This document shows, one piece after another, positions 45,981 through 57,581 of a stretch of DNA of 64,000 bases (the first letter of the stretch is position 1; every line of letters begins with the position of its first letter). Source of the stretch: Myrica gale (lineage: Eukaryota; Streptophyta; Magnoliopsida; Fagales; Myricaceae). The stretch covers positions 10,184,874 through 10,248,873 of the forward strand of contig OZ005607.1 of NCBI GenBank assembly GCA_963930655.1. The letters are read 5' to 3'. Both the position numbers and the translations under genes were made by a program. Under the pieces are notes generated by a model. It did not search any database, was not told where the DNA came from, and saw only the letters and a list, made by a program, of their open reading frames with translations.

Positions 45981-48900
45981 AATCTCTTACATGTTCTTTA
46001 CTTACTAAAAATCTCCTCTCTGTTCGACAATTTTGTGAAGATAATTTTGTCTTTTTTGAGTTTCACTCTTTTTTCTTTTGTGTCAAGGATCTCTGCACCG
46101 GGACAATTCTTCTCCGCGGTCCCACTAAGGATGGTCTCTATACACTGCCGCTTGCCTCTTCTCTTGCTTCTTCTGTCCAGCCTTCTCCCCCTCAGGCTTT
46201 TGTTGGTGACCGCAATTCAATCTCTCACTGGCATCAACGGTTGGGTCATGCTTCCATGACCATTGTTCGTCACATCCTCTATCGGTTTCAGCTTCCCACT
46301 ACACCGCTTCCTGTCCCAGAACTTTGCTCTGCTTGCTGTCGGGTCAAGTCTCATTCGCTACCTTTTCCTCGGTCTACCTCCCTTAGCACTCGCCCTCTTC
46401 AACTTTTGTTTATGGATGTATGGGGTCCCGCTCCAATGTTGTCTCGTGATGGTTGTCGTTTTTACTTATCTATAGTTGATTCCTTTACTCGTTACACCTG
46501 GTTTTTTTCCTTACAATATAAATCGGATGTTTATCCTCATTTTGTTAATTTTCAAAAGACAGTGGAACGGTTCTTTAATCTTCCCATTTCCTCTGTTCAA
46601 TCTGATTGGGGTGGAGAGTTTCGGTCTCTAAATAAATTTCTTCTTTCTCACGGTATCACCCACAGACGTAGTTGCCCTCACATTCACCAGCAAAATGGTA
46701 CCATCGAGCGCAAGCACCGTCATATTGTTGAATCTGGCTTAGCACTCTTGGCTCATGCTGGCGTGCCCCATCTTTTTTGGACTGATGCAATCAAAACTGT
46801 CGTATTCCTCATTAATAGGCTCCCTAGCCCAGTCACCAAACATGTGTCTCCTTATTCACTTCTTTTTCACAAATCTCCCGACTACAAATTCCTTCGCGTG
46901 TTTGGGTCTGCGTGTTATCCTCATCTTCATCCTTATAACTCCCATAAAATGGATTTTCGGTCGTCCTTATGTGTTTTTCTTGGTTATAGTCCTGACCACA
47001 AAGGGTACCTATGCTATCATATTCCTTCCACTCGTATGTATGTTTCACGCAATGTTGTTTTTGACGAAAACTCATTTCCTTTTCGTACTTCTCTAGCTTC
47101 CCAGTCTACTCCCTCTGATCCCCTTCTGACCTCATTGCCCTCTTCTATTCGTTTACCTTCTTTACAACAGTCTGTTGCTGCCTCTCCTTTATCTACTGAC
47201 ATGCAGGTTCCTTCTCAGTCATTGTCTCCTCCACCTGCTGCCCATGCAGACCAAGATACTGCCACCTCCATTCGGTCCAATGGTTCTTCTCCTGCATCTG
47301 GTCAACTGGCCCCTGCAACCACTGGTTCTCCACATGCTGCTTGCTCTCTGGAGGATACTTCCCTTTCCTCCTCCCCCTTGGTGCCTACTTTGCCTCGGTA
47401 TCCGACTCGCCTCAGACGTCCCAAGCAATATACTGATGGCTCCATCCTCTGGCCTTCTCCTTAGGCCCATCTCAGTGACAGTGGTCCTGTTCCCATGGAA
47501 CCAACTTCCATCACAGAAGCTCTTAAGCATCATGAGTGGCGGAAAGCTCTAGAGGCTGAGTTTCATGCTCTCCTTCAAACTCAAACCTGGAAGTTGGTCC
47601 CTCGCATCTCCTCTCAAAATATTCTTGGCTGTAAATGAATTTTTCGCACCAAGTTTCTTGCTGGTGGTTCTGTGGAGCGTAGGAAAGCCCGTCTCGTTGC
47701 AAAGGGTTTTCATCAACAGCACGGTCTTGATTACCAGGAGACCTTCAGTCCTGTTGTGAAGCCCTCCATTGTTCAACTCATAATCTCTCTGGCAGTGCAA
47801 TCTTGCTGGCCTCTTCATCAACTCGACATCCAAAATGCTTTTCTTCAAGGTGACCTTACTGAGGATGTATTTATGGCTCAACCACCCGGCTTCATTCATC
47901 CGGATTTTCCTCAGCATGTGTGTAAGCTCTAAAAGGCCTTGTATGGTTCGAAACAGGCCCCTCGTGCCTGGTTTTTCAAACTTAGCTCCCGATTGCTTGA
48001 GCTGGGGTTCACTGCTTCCAAAGCTGATTCTTCTCTCTTCACTTTTATTCGGCTTGCTCTCTGCATCTACTTCTTAGTGTATGTCGATGACATTGTGATC
48101 ACTGGCTCCAACCCTGCTGCCATTCATCAATTAATTTCCACGTTGGGTGTTTCCTTTCCTGTCAAGGACTTAGGTCCTCTTCATTATTTTCTTTGCGTCG
48201 AAGTGCATCACCTTTCGTCGGGTCTCCTTCTCTCCCAACGCAAATATATTTGTGATCTGTTAAAGAGAACGAATATGCTCCTCTGTAAACCAGTTCAGAC
48301 TCCCATGGCCACTACCGGTGTTCTCACTGCTCATGATGGTGCTTCCTTTGAAGATCCAACCTTGTATCGTAGTGTTGTTGGCAGTCTTCAGTATCTATCA
48401 TTCACTCGGCCTGATTTGTCGTTTGCTGTGAATCGCGTTTGCCAGTATATGCATGCTCCCAGAATTCCTCATTGGCAGGCTGTCAAACGCATTCTGCGTT
48501 ATCTTCGGCATACACTACATTTTGGCTTGTATTTCTCTCGCACCTCCTCCCGTACTCTTGTTGCCTTCTCTTATGCGGACTGGGCCGGGTCTTCGGATGA
48601 TCGCAAGAGCACTGGTGGGCTGTGTTTATTTTTTGGCTCCCATTTAATCAGCTGGAACTCACGCAAACAACCTACTGTCGCCAGGTCCAGTACAGAGGCC
48701 GAATACAAAGCCCTTGCCAGTGCCACCTGTGAGCTTCTGTGGATTCAATCATTGCTTCGTGATCTTGGAGTTCATCTTTCCTCTCCTCCTGTCTTATGGT
48801 GTGACAATTTAGGGGCTACGTATCTCACTGCTAATCCAGTTCTTCATGCTCGGACCAAGCATGTTGTTGATTATCACTTCATCCGTGATCGTGTGGCTTC

Positions 48901-49135
48901 TAAATCCCTGGTGGTTTCTTTTCTCTCGAGTAAAGATCAGCTTGCCGATGTGTTTACCAAACCTTTATCTCATTATCGGTTTGCCTCTCTCAGATCGAGC
49001 CTCTCTGTCACTTCTTTACCGCTTGGCTCGAGGGGGGATATTAGAGAGTCACCATCTGCCACTCAAGCAACGATATCAGATGCACAGCTGCCATCCCAAT
49101 CCACCTCAGCAAAACCTCTCAACCTTCTAGAATAG
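45981..49135 (+). pseudogene. Copia pol: integrase, reverse transcriptase, RNase H
   Basis: After a frameshift near 46005 the frame gives the integrase zinc region (HWHQRLGHAS) and core with the D-D-E residues in FMDVWGPAP, SDWGGEFRSL and NGTIERKHRH. The C-terminal patch is MDFRSSLCVFLGYSPDHKGY. Stops follow at 47462-47464 (TAG), 47636-47638 (TGA) and 47930-47932 (TAA). RT has HQLDIQNAFLQGDL, LYGSKQAPRAW and VYVDDIVITG, and RNase H has [27 protein letters not shown] and HVVDYHFIRDRV. The last frame overruns into the 3' LTR and stops at 49135. All residues of the catalytic triads are retained; inactivation is by the stops alone. Confidence 0.9.
49028..49038 (+). other. Polypurine tract
   Basis: cgaggggggat immediately precedes the 3' LTR at 49039, the usual plus-strand priming site. 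Confidence 0.85.
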
Positions 49136-49327
49136 TGTTTATAACATAATTTCTCTGTACGTGTTCTCATCCTATATTAGACGTGATACGTGTAATGATC
49201 TCCTCATCTCTAGGATAGAAGATTCTTAAGGTTGTTACATCTCCGAGTGTATAAATCACCATGTAATGCATACTACGCATATATGAAATATACAGAGGAA
49301 ATATTCTTTTAAACAAAAGTTTTATCA
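49039..49327 (+). repeat. Copia 3' LTR
   Basis: 289 bp; it carries a 7-bp addition (acgtgta within gatacgtgtaatgatctcc) relative to the 5' copy. It ends in GTTTTATCA followed by the cttgg duplication. Confidence 0.93.
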
Positions 49328-49332
49328 CTTGG

Positions 49333-50208
49333 TAAGAGGCCATCCTCCTCATGATCCGCATCCTCAACCTTCCGCCCACTGCTAGCCGAGATCGGAGACT
49401 GGTGATCCAGGCTTGCATCGGAACAAGCAGAAGAGCATCCCGCCAGCGTAAGAACCCCAGGAGAAATACGCGAATAACTGACAGAGAGCAAGGGTTCGGC
49501 CAAGGGAAGGACCTTCTCTGAAACTGCACCTGATGGAATATACCTGGACGCAGGAGATAGCATTGAAGGACTCCTGGAGGGAATGTCCCAAATAATAACT
49601 GCTTTACGTAATGAGGCCGGATCCGCACGCATTAAAGAACCAATCCCAGCTGCAGCCTTTGTACCAACCTCACCTCTACAGAATTTTTGGGGATGACAGA
49701 TCATACCACAAGAATAACAGAAGTCTGCCAACTTCTCGTAGCGAAACTGGACCCATAATGCAGCAAATGACTTTCGGGGGATAGGGAAACCCCCTACCAG
49801 AGGCTTACGAATATCCAGATCTACCCGGAGATGTAAAAAGCTTTTCTTTGAAACATCTGTGTACTTGTTCTTGTCAATCTCCAGGATACGTCCCAGCTTA
49901 AACCCAATAAATCTGCCAGTGCATTCATCCACTAGTCTATTCCATGGCAGCCCGTGGATTTGCACCCACATAGATACATGAAAGAACTCCACCTCAGGAA
50001 CGGTGAGCTCATGATTCCAAGGGATAAGCACCATCAAATTGCCTCAAATATTCCATGGAGTATTATCCAGTATAAAAGCCTTATCCTTTTCTTTGGGAAA
50101 CTGGAATATAAAAATATTAGGTTCAAGCTCAGAAAACGTGAACTCCTTAATAAGACTTTAGGCAGCTTTAAGAGAGGCTTTGACCACATGCACTAGCCGA
50201 GAACAGCC
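49333..50208 (-). pseudogene. LINE ORF1: DUF4283 and zinc knuckle
   Basis: Minus-strand order: EFTFSELEPNIFIFQFP, AFILDNTPWNI, a stop near 50038, then LMVLIPWNHELTVPEVEFFH, VSMWVQIHGLPWNRL, GFKLGRILEIDKNK, LHLRVDLDIRKPLVGGFPI, FRYEKLADFCYSCGMICHPQ. This is the DUF4283 plus CCHC_4-type knuckle (C-x2-C-x4-H-x4-C, as CYSCGMICHPQKFC) of plant LINE gag-like ORF1, which binds element RNA. It is cut by the copia insertion on the left and by the Mutator-like element on the right. Confidence 0.88.
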
Positions 50209-50439
50209 GAGAGGAAAGAGATTTGTTATTGTGTTAAGCGGTCCGGTGTGAACCAGTGTGAAGCTCCGGTCAGAATCACACCGAAGGCCATCCTATGATC
50301 CCCAACTTGCAGTACATTAATGAACTTCTGCCCTCCAAACCCGGTCCACTGATGAAGCGTTTTTTTCCAACCCGGTTGTAATTAAACCGGTTAGACCAGT
50401 TACATATTATAACTAGGGATTCGAATTGGAAATCCTCAT

Positions 50440-50670
50440 TTGGAACCCGACCTCTGCTCCCAATTTTGGAAACCACCACCACCACCCTGCTTCCTCCATT
50501 TGGAAATCCGACCTTTTGCTCCCGATTTTTGAAACCACCACCACCACCCTGCTTCCTCATTTGGAAAACCCGTCCTGATTTGGAAGCTCCAGCGGAATCT
50601 GCTCCTCCCGATTTGGAGACCAGCTCCCGGTGGAATCTGCTCCTCCCGATTTGAAGACCAAATCCCGGCG
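50440..50670 (+). repeat. Short tandem repeats next to MULE left TIR
   Basis: Two copies of a 63-bp unit (aaaccaccaccaccaccctg ... catttggaaa, starting about 50469 and 50532) are followed by about two copies of a 38-bp unit (ggaatctgctcctcccgatt ... gacca). Subterminal tandem repeats are common in Mutator-like elements. Confidence 0.7.
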
Positions 50671-52136
50671 GAAATCTATTGTGGTTGGGTTATTATTTTT
50701 ATTTCAAAGCATTTTTTGCATGCCTTTCGTCTTTAATTTTCTCTGTGGTTGGGTTCCTATTTCCTTTGATTTCTTATTGCTGGTCTTATTTCCGAAGGTT
50801 TATCTGTGGTTGGGTTTCTCTGTGCTTGATTTTTCTCATTATGTATCTATGGCGGGTCTTTGTGTTTGCCACACAGTAGATTCTACGTACTGTTATGGTT
50901 TTAAATGAACATTGAACCAATGCAAGAAAATGGGATGAAGATGTACAATTGATCTTAATTCTGGAAGTGAATACTGCCTCTCGAAATTGGATAAAGCTAA
51001 ATTTTGCAGCTGGTCTGCAATGGCTTTTGTGAATTTTCATGTATCTAGAGATGCAGTTTGGGGCAAAGAAGTCTTGACTCTTAGTAGAATCTATCCTTTG
51101 CTTGAAAACATGCTATGGCTAAATATTATGAAAAGGGAAATATATAAATTGTTGATCCACCTTGAATCTAATTCCTAAGTGACCTAGGTTGGTTTTGAGG
51201 TGCAACGTGACAGATCAGGAAGTCAGAAATCGGATACAAATGGACAGAAAGGGTTTGGTTAGTGATGTATCTGGTCCTGATGTTCCATTATAATCTAAGA
51301 GTCTGGAGTGTGACTTTGATTCGTAGATTGTTTACTCTCTTCTAAGATTGTCTGGAAAAGGAAAATAGAAGTCTCTTCCTTCAATTTCCATGTGTATTTG
51401 TAGCAGGAAAGGTGTGGTCCTCCCGCCAAATTTGTTTATGTATGAAAAAAAATTCTTCTACTTGTATCCTGCATTTGTACCAAGATTTTGCTTTGCACCA
51501 TGGGGAAGGTTCAAACTCCTTTCTTACAATATCATAATCCGTAGCTCAGCCTCAGTTCACAAACAAACAAGTTGGTTGTGATTTTGCTCGGGATTTTTGC
51601 ATGCATGTCAATTATCCCTCCAAGTTGCAATTTTTTATCTGTGAATCTTTAGGTTGTTGGGTCCCAACTCTAGAATCTGTATTGGAAAATTTGGCTGATG
51701 GTTAGACTTTGGTTGTCATAATATAGTGGTAATTTTAACCTTACCATTTCAGTTTTTCTCAACACCATTAACAGCAACACATGTGAGAGGGCACCAACTT
51801 CAAAGTAGTTGCATTATTTCATATACTTGATATTTTATTCTTTGGCTTTTTAATAGCCTTGATATTTTATTAGGCTTAATGTTGGTTCATAGATCAACGT
51901 TAAATCTTCAATAATATAACAGGGAGCGAATTAGGTTTGATTATTGAATGCATACGCATCTGACCATTCAATTGTTGTTGAAAGGGCTTAGTATTTGCTA
52001 GTTTTCATTCGAAGTTACTCCCTCATCTTTATTCCCTCCTTCCAAATGGCATCCTACTGGTGGGTCTACATAATGAAACCATCTCTTTTCCATTCACAAT
52101 CATGTACCGAATCTCATTAATGTTATCTGCAGGAAA

Positions 52137-52475
52137 ATGACCCCGCCGAGGAGTAGTGGTAGGAGTAGCTCCAGTCAACATAGGGGAACCCCATCCTCTA
52201 CTTATGCAACTAGATCATCTGTCACAATGGGTTTCGCGACAGCTGACACGTTAGTTTATATTACCATTTTGATTCCTAAAGTTTTTGTGTATACCTACAG
52301 TTCGTAATAACTTATCCCAATAGTGAAAGCTCAGGCACACGCCCCCAAACTTATGTGAGGAAACCTGTGTGCTTCTGTGGAATTGAAGCTGTCCAGAAAA
52401 CCGCATATACCCAGACAATTACGGAAAACAGTTTTATGGATGTAAAAAATACAAGGTTTCGTTCTACCCCCGTAA
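52137..52475 (+). pseudogene. GRF-type zinc-finger gene remnant in MULE
   Basis: Exon 1 starts MTPPRSSGRSSSSQHRG at 52137 and ends at a donor ac|gttagt near 52251. Exon 2 begins after ccaatag near 52322. It reads VRKPVCFCGIEAVQKTAYT and, after a single frameshift, NYGKQFYGCKKYK. This is the front of a GRF zinc finger (CxCG ... FYGCKK). The last Cys and any coiled-coil tail are missing because the sequence abuts the convergent transposase remnant. A second, better preserved GRF gene lies in the neighbouring Mutator-like element. Confidence 0.6.
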
Positions 52476-53311
52476 CGCTGGCATAATGAAGCAATCTTGT
52501 TTACACATTTCCTACTGTTGACCACGTTCAGGATGGCCGGATCAACTGTAGTGTTTGACCTGCTAATCGACGCAACTGATTGCCTAGCATCTTTTCTCCA
52601 CCTCGGCATGATATACACATTAGGAATAGCGAATAGTCCCTTTTGTTTCAGCACCCATATAATGTGACTGCAAAGGACACCTACAAAGTCAAATCCTTTG
52701 CAACTACACTGGTGAACCCCATTTTACGTTCTGATGACATGGTGTCGTGCCGTTAAACAGTTATGTGATGGGTCCCGACAGCATTCGTGTACCTCAACCT
52801 CTTCAGACCCAGTAGTTTCCCTATGACAATCAAACTTAAGCCATCCAGCATTCATATATTTCTCCATAAAAGCACGCAACATTGTGGGAGTATAGACTTC
52901 CGCCGCATGATGACAGAGCGGTTCCATCCGTTCGTTGACTTACACTGTGTTAAGCATCTGAAATTCTGCCCGTGACTCATTGTACCACAACTCATCTACT
53001 GCTCTTTGGAAATTCTGTAGGAATCAATCCATATTCATCGATGTGCTCAAATACCTACGCAATACTGCATTGAAAGATTCACTTAACTGGGTCGTCTTTT
53101 TCTCGGCACAAAAAGCATTCCGTACATAATTTGGCGCCCATTGCTCCCGCTTGTCATATATCTTCTGCAACCATCCATTTTCTTGGAGTTCATACTCGTC
53201 AATCATTTTACTCCAACACTGTTCAAAATCATCCACCTCGTGGTCAAACAGAAGCCTCGTCAAGTTACTTTTGAAGCCTTTGTTCCCCAGCAATGACCCC
53301 AGATTCTGCAA
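52331..53311 (-). pseudogene. FAR1/FHY3-like MULE transposase, C-terminal half
   Basis: A single frame runs from 53311 to 52331 with three in-frame stops (53024-53026, 52940-52942, 52724-52726). It contains DDFEQCWSKMIDEYEL, WLQKIYDKREQWAPNYVRN, TTQLSESFNAVLRRYL, NFQRAVDELWYN and PLCHHAAEVYTPTML. The SWIM zinc motif is CSCKGFDFVGVLCSH, followed by LFAIPNVYIMPRW. These are the C-terminal landmarks of FAR1-related Mutator transposases. The N-terminal DNA-binding domain and most of the DDE core are gone. The final about 100 residues after the SWIM region read antisense into the GRF remnant and are not authentic. Confidence 0.82.
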
Positions 53312-53651
53312 TGCATTTTGAGAACTATGTGACTACGGTTAATGCCTTTGGCTTCACTACTATAACCTATGATCAACTATGAGATTCTCGACTAACAAAC
53401 TCAAAATGCAGTATACAGTGATACCATGGTGTCTAATGCTTCAAAGTTTGATTCACAATTTACTTCAGTAAGGTCTTGTATCAAAAGATGAATATTCGAC
53501 AAATCAATCGACTTGCTCTCTCTCTCCACCAATTTGTACATATGGGAAAACAATAAAAAATAAATAAACGAATGTTTACGGGCATGCGAGACATACCTGA
53601 ACAACCCAAATCAACACAAATCAATCTTCACTGCAAATGGATTGCCCGTGC

Positions 53652-53655
<4 letters not shown>

Positions 53656-53682
<27 letters not shown>
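53656..53682 (+). repeat. (GA)n microsatellite
   Basis: About 13 uninterrupted GA units just inside the right TIR of the Mutator-like element. Confidence 0.95.
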
Positions 53683-53957
53683 CATGTCGAATAGGGAGGA
53701 AGCAGGGGCTGCGATGGCTTTCTCAAAGGATGTAACGGGCTCTCATATTCGAATCCCTACGATCAATGGTCTAACCGGTTTAATTACAACCAGGTTGGAA
53801 AAAAAACGCTTCATCAGTGGACCGGGTTTAGAGGGCAGAAGTTCATTAATGTGCTGGCAAGTTGGGACCGTCGGATGGCCTCTGGTGTGATCTTGACTGG
53901 AGCTTCACACTGATTCACACCGGACCGCTTAACACAATAACCGATCTCGAGAGGAAA

Positions 53958-54250
53958 TCATTTTCCCCACGACAGCAGGACCCAGATCACTATCTTCTCC
54001 CGAAACAGCTGGTGTGAGGATGGTATGAAACTCCTCCCAGTCAAGGTCACGTATTTTTTAGGCCAAAACATCGATATCGAGTGAGCTAGAATCCATACAG
54101 AAGCACAAAAAACCATAATAGAAGACAAGCAGACTGATACGAGCAGCTGCACGAGTGGAGAATGGAGGCAGGACAGAAGCCAAGGAGATGAAACCCCAAG
54201 GAAAAAAAACTTCACGAGGAAGTACGGAGAGAAACCGCTCTACTCGTACG
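53958..54250 (-). pseudogene. LINE ORF1, N-terminal piece
   Basis: From an ATG at 54096 the minus strand reads MDSSSLDIDVLA, a TAA, then KIRDLDWEEFHTILTPAVSG and AVVGKMISSR. It joins directly to the LINE text at 50208 when the Mutator-like element and its duplication are removed. The 5' leader of the LINE runs to about 54250. Confidence 0.65.
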
Positions 54251-54371
54251 GAGAAAGAAAACTTTTATTTGTTTATCTAAAGGACTGCTTTCAATTTCAA
54301 ATATCCTTGGCAACATTACCGAAACTTCATTATTGGGTCAAAACGTCACCACATTACAAACTATGGGATCA

Positions 54372-54656
54372 TGAGTTCTTCCAGACCAGATCTGGATAGT
54401 GCTCAGAAACAGTAGGGTAGCCTCCAGAATCAATCTGATTAGAAGCAGCCCAACAAGCACCATGTACTTTCGATTTGCACCGCTTTTAATAAAAGAAAAA
54501 TTACAAGAATTAACATGGGAAATAATATGGTGTATGCTTCAACTAGAGTGTGCGTACGCGGTTCCCCCAGTTTTGGAAAATTCTACAGGGCTTTGATTAA
54601 TAGATGAGAGTCACCCTCCACTTTGATATCATTGAATCCTCTTGTGACTGCCTCCT
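54372..54656 (-). pseudogene. LINE RNase H, C-terminal piece
   Basis: The minus strand reads EAVTRGFNDIKVEGDSHLLI, the conserved RNase H block of plant LINEs, then decayed tail text (VHGACWAASNQIDSGGYPTV) to a stop near 54372. It continues the RNase H start found at 59085-58912, on the other side of the Mutator-like element. Confidence 0.75.
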
Positions 54657-55130
54657 GGGATCGGTTACTATGCTGATAACTTAACCTGCTGAGCATACTG
54701 GTGGACGGTTGGGATAAAATTTGCATGATCTAATGGCTGAGATCAGGACATGTCACTTAATGAAATTACCCACCCGTCCGGCTTTGACCCTATTCTGACC
54801 TAGCAAAATTCGAAGTTGCCCATTCTTCTTCGCTGAGCAAAATCTCGTCGCACAAAATCCGTCGTCGTCGTCCCATGGCCGCCCGTTCATGGGTCCTCCA
54901 TCCCAGCAAAGTAATCCCTTACCTGAAGAGCTCGGTTATCTTCCAAACTTGGTCCTCCATCCCAGATCTGCACCTGCCTAAAGAGCTCGGTCCTCCGTCG
55001 CAGCACTTGTAAGTTTGTTTCAAATTTTCTTTTGCCTAAAATCAGTTCTAGAATGACTAACACTTGTACTTCATTTTTTCCTTTTATCTATTCTTTTCCT
55101 TTTATTTTTCCATATTCCCCTTGTGAGCAG

Positions 55131-56227
55131 TCATCTGAATAACAATTCAATGTGGGCAAATCCCACGGGAGCTGTCCAGATTACCAAGTCTGGCTCACTT
55201 GTAAGTCGGCCATTGGTCATATTTCTGTTGATCACGCAATGTCATTAAAGTTTGAAGTTATGAACTTGTTTTCAATTGCTCGTGCTTCTCATCTTGAAGA
55301 ATGTTCTAACTTCTAAATTTCCCTTTCACTACTGTGTATACTACTCGAGCACTCTTTTGTCAATTTTCTGAATGCTGTTGATTTCTTGGTTTTGCAGTCA
55401 ACTTGATAACAATCACTTTGATGGGACTACAATTCCAGCTTCATACAGCAACATGTCTAAGTTGCTGAAGTTGTAGGTGCATATTATCATCCTGTGTTTG
55501 TATCAAAAGAAAACGCAGAGTAAAGTGCTAACCTTGAGGTGTGAGGTGGAAATTTTTTATTTATTTTTTGGCCAAATGATAGTAGTAAGTTTTGTTGTAT
55601 GAAAACTGAAATAAAGAGGAAAAAGGGAGAAAAATCAGAGCAATCGAAAATAGGTAGAATGGTGTTTCGTTGGGAAGAACAAATAGATTAGTCAAACATC
55701 AATTGGTAGGAATAGAAGAACAGCTGAGATGTAGAGTTGCTTGAGCCAACTACGGTTGCATGGAGCCCTTTCATTCATCTTTTGAAACATCGGAGTCCTT
55801 GGTCAACTGAACAAGACAGCCTTTTCTATGATTTATTTTTTCCATTTCATATTTCGTTTGTCTCTAGGTGGTTTGTTCGAATTCTAAAAGCTACATTATG
55901 TCCATTAGCTAGTTCACATGTGGTTTGAGCCAACTACGACTGCAACTTGCAAGGAAAAATTCCCAACTTGAGCCGAATACCAACCTTGGTTATTTGTAAG
56001 TCACTGTACTGTACTTCACTTTCTAAATCATTCTATGATTATAAAGTATGAGCTTTGTAATCAAAAAGATAAATACATTAGCTGCATCCAATTCTTTTTA
56101 CTTTGTCAAAGACGATTCTTCTGGCTACTTTGTTTATATAATATTCTATAAATTTCAGACACCTCAGTTCCAATCAGTTAAATCAATCCATACCTCCAGA
56201 CAGGCTTTCAGAGAAGATCACGACAAT
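55131..56227 (+). pseudogene. Captured LRR receptor-like kinase exons (subfamily VIII type)
   Basis: Four exon-like blocks with splice-site borders: 55131-55200 (HLNNNSM, then in a second frame QIPRELSRLPSLAHL), 55398-55472 ([20 protein letters not shown], then KLLKL), about 55924-55994 (NLQGKIPNLSRIPTL) and 56159-56227 (LSSNQLNQSIPPDRLSEKIT). Each is about 70-75 nt, ends in phase 2 and encodes one leucine-rich repeat, as in the LRR-VIII receptor kinases where each LRR has its own exon. The introns are retained, so capture was at the DNA level. There is one frameshift in the first exon. No kinase domain, signal peptide or transmembrane segment was captured. A partial echo of the third exon (ttgagccaactacg) lies at about 55740. 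Confidence 0.82.
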
Positions 56228-56442
56228 GTAATATTCTCCATCTTCTGGATGACATGTCATTTGTATTTTGTAATTCTTTGAATTGAATAGTTACATGTTT
56301 AAATATCTGCAGTCATATCTTTCAGTTTGTTTATATATCTGCAGTCATATCTTTCAGTTTCCACAACCTTATCGGATATTGGCCTCTTGTTTTCAATCAA
56401 ATACAGCAAACATTTTCAGCAACTGACAAACATCCTCAGGAC

Positions 56443-56882
56443 ATGAAAATGGATTCGTACATGTCTTCAGTATTGTCTTATGGGAGTAGTAGCATTGGTG
56501 CAAACGTTCCACATCTTTCACCTACTGAATGCAAGTATGGCCTTCCAGCTCAAATTAAGATTAGCAAGACGCCGCAAAGTAAAGGACGTCGTTTTTATGG
56601 TTGTCCTCGTTTCGGAAAACAGGTAGTATGTATCGTTTTCGTAATAGTACCTTTTTTACATGTTAGTTAACTCTCACCTTTAAATTTATAAATTCAATTT
56701 CGCAGAACGAAACTGCTTGCAACTTTTTTAAGTGGTATAACCAATCTGATTCAGAACTCGAAGATGTACACATTCGCAATCTTATTGAGGAAAAGAAGAA
56801 AATAGATCACCGACTGAACACCATGAAAGATCTCCTAGCACGAATGGAGGATTTACTAAAAAGAATGGAAGAGAAGATGTGA
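56443..56882 (+). CDS. Small GRF zinc-finger protein with coiled-coil tail
   Basis: Two exons, 56443-56622 and 56706-56882, joined by a 83-bp intron (cag|gtagta ... ttcgcag), give an intact 118-residue protein. The GRF zinc finger spans about residues 26-67: CKYGLPAQIKISK, GRRFYGCPRFGKQ, then CNFFKWYN across the splice. The tail LIEEKKKIDHRLNTMKDLLA and MEDLLKRMEEKM is a predicted coiled coil. GRF fingers bind single-stranded nucleic acid in several DNA-processing enzymes. Small plant proteins of this form have no settled function. It lies inside a Mutator-like element, and a decayed relative sits in the neighbouring one, which suggests an element-linked gene rather than chance cargo. The frame is open, so it could be expressed. 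Confidence 0.75.
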
Positions 56883-57581
56883 GTGATAGAAGCACAATTT
56901 CAATTAAGAGAAGAACTACGTGTGAAAGAGACTGAATATTCTAAAATGCTGATGATGATGTTGATTTGTTTATGTGCGGGTTTTTTTTTTTTGGACTATC
57001 TTGGTTTAGTTTAATTATGTAAGGATGATGACGTACACAATTAGTTATGTAAGAAACTGCTCGTACTCTTCAATGAATATAAATTGGAATGTATTTGCAG
57101 ATTGTGATGATCATTATTGCGATATACTGGTAATGCTACCATCTTATCACCAGTTGAAACAGCAAACAACATACTTTCCAATCAAATGAATAGATAACAA
57201 TTTTCAACTTTAAAGTTCACGAGTCGAAAATATTGTGATTGCTTTTGCATTCAAAGTAAAAATGACATGCTCAATTTTGGACCGTATATGGGTATGTCAG
57301 ATTGCTTACAACAAGAGAGCTAGAAACGAAACTGAAAAATCCCCCTTTGTTCATTCTCAATCTCTGTATAGTACAAATCTCGCAACTTCAGGGAGTCCAG
57401 CCTCTTAATAACATTCAGAAATCCTCTCTACAGAGGATAAATCCAACAAAAAGGCAGCTTCATCCAATGCAACCTGGTATTAGAATTAAAGAATTAGAGG
57501 AGAAGATGAAGACAGCATACACTGTCATTTGATTTTGATTTGAGATGAAACTCCTAATGAATTAGATGCAGCCTAGAGTAC

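Larger units (their letters stand above)
44514..49327 (+). mobile_element. Ty1-copia retrotransposon, 4.81 kb, inserted in LINE
   Basis: LTRs lie at 44514-44795 (282 bp) and 49039-49327 (289 bp). The duplication cttgg sits at 44509-44513 and 49328-49332. The primer-binding site follows the left LTR, the purine tract precedes the right, and gag and pol are in order between. The LTRs differ by about seven substitutions and one 7-bp indel, roughly 2-3 percent, so the insertion is fairly young. Despite that, the polyprotein has two frameshifts and four premature stops. Confidence 0.95.
50218..53948. mobile_element. Mutator-like element with about 205-bp TIRs, 9-bp TSD
   Basis: Terminal inverted repeats lie at 50218-50427 and 53746-53948. 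Both begin GAGAT and share ggttattgtgttaagcggtc, gaagcttccggtc-like text and aaaccggttagacca. The perfect duplication gagaggaaa flanks it (50209-50217 and 53949-53957). Removing the element rejoins a LINE ORF1 frame (GKMISSR then LFSASACGQSL). The cargo is a FAR1-like transposase C-terminus on the minus strand and a GRF zinc-finger remnant on the plus strand. It is internally deleted and non-autonomous. Confidence 0.92.
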
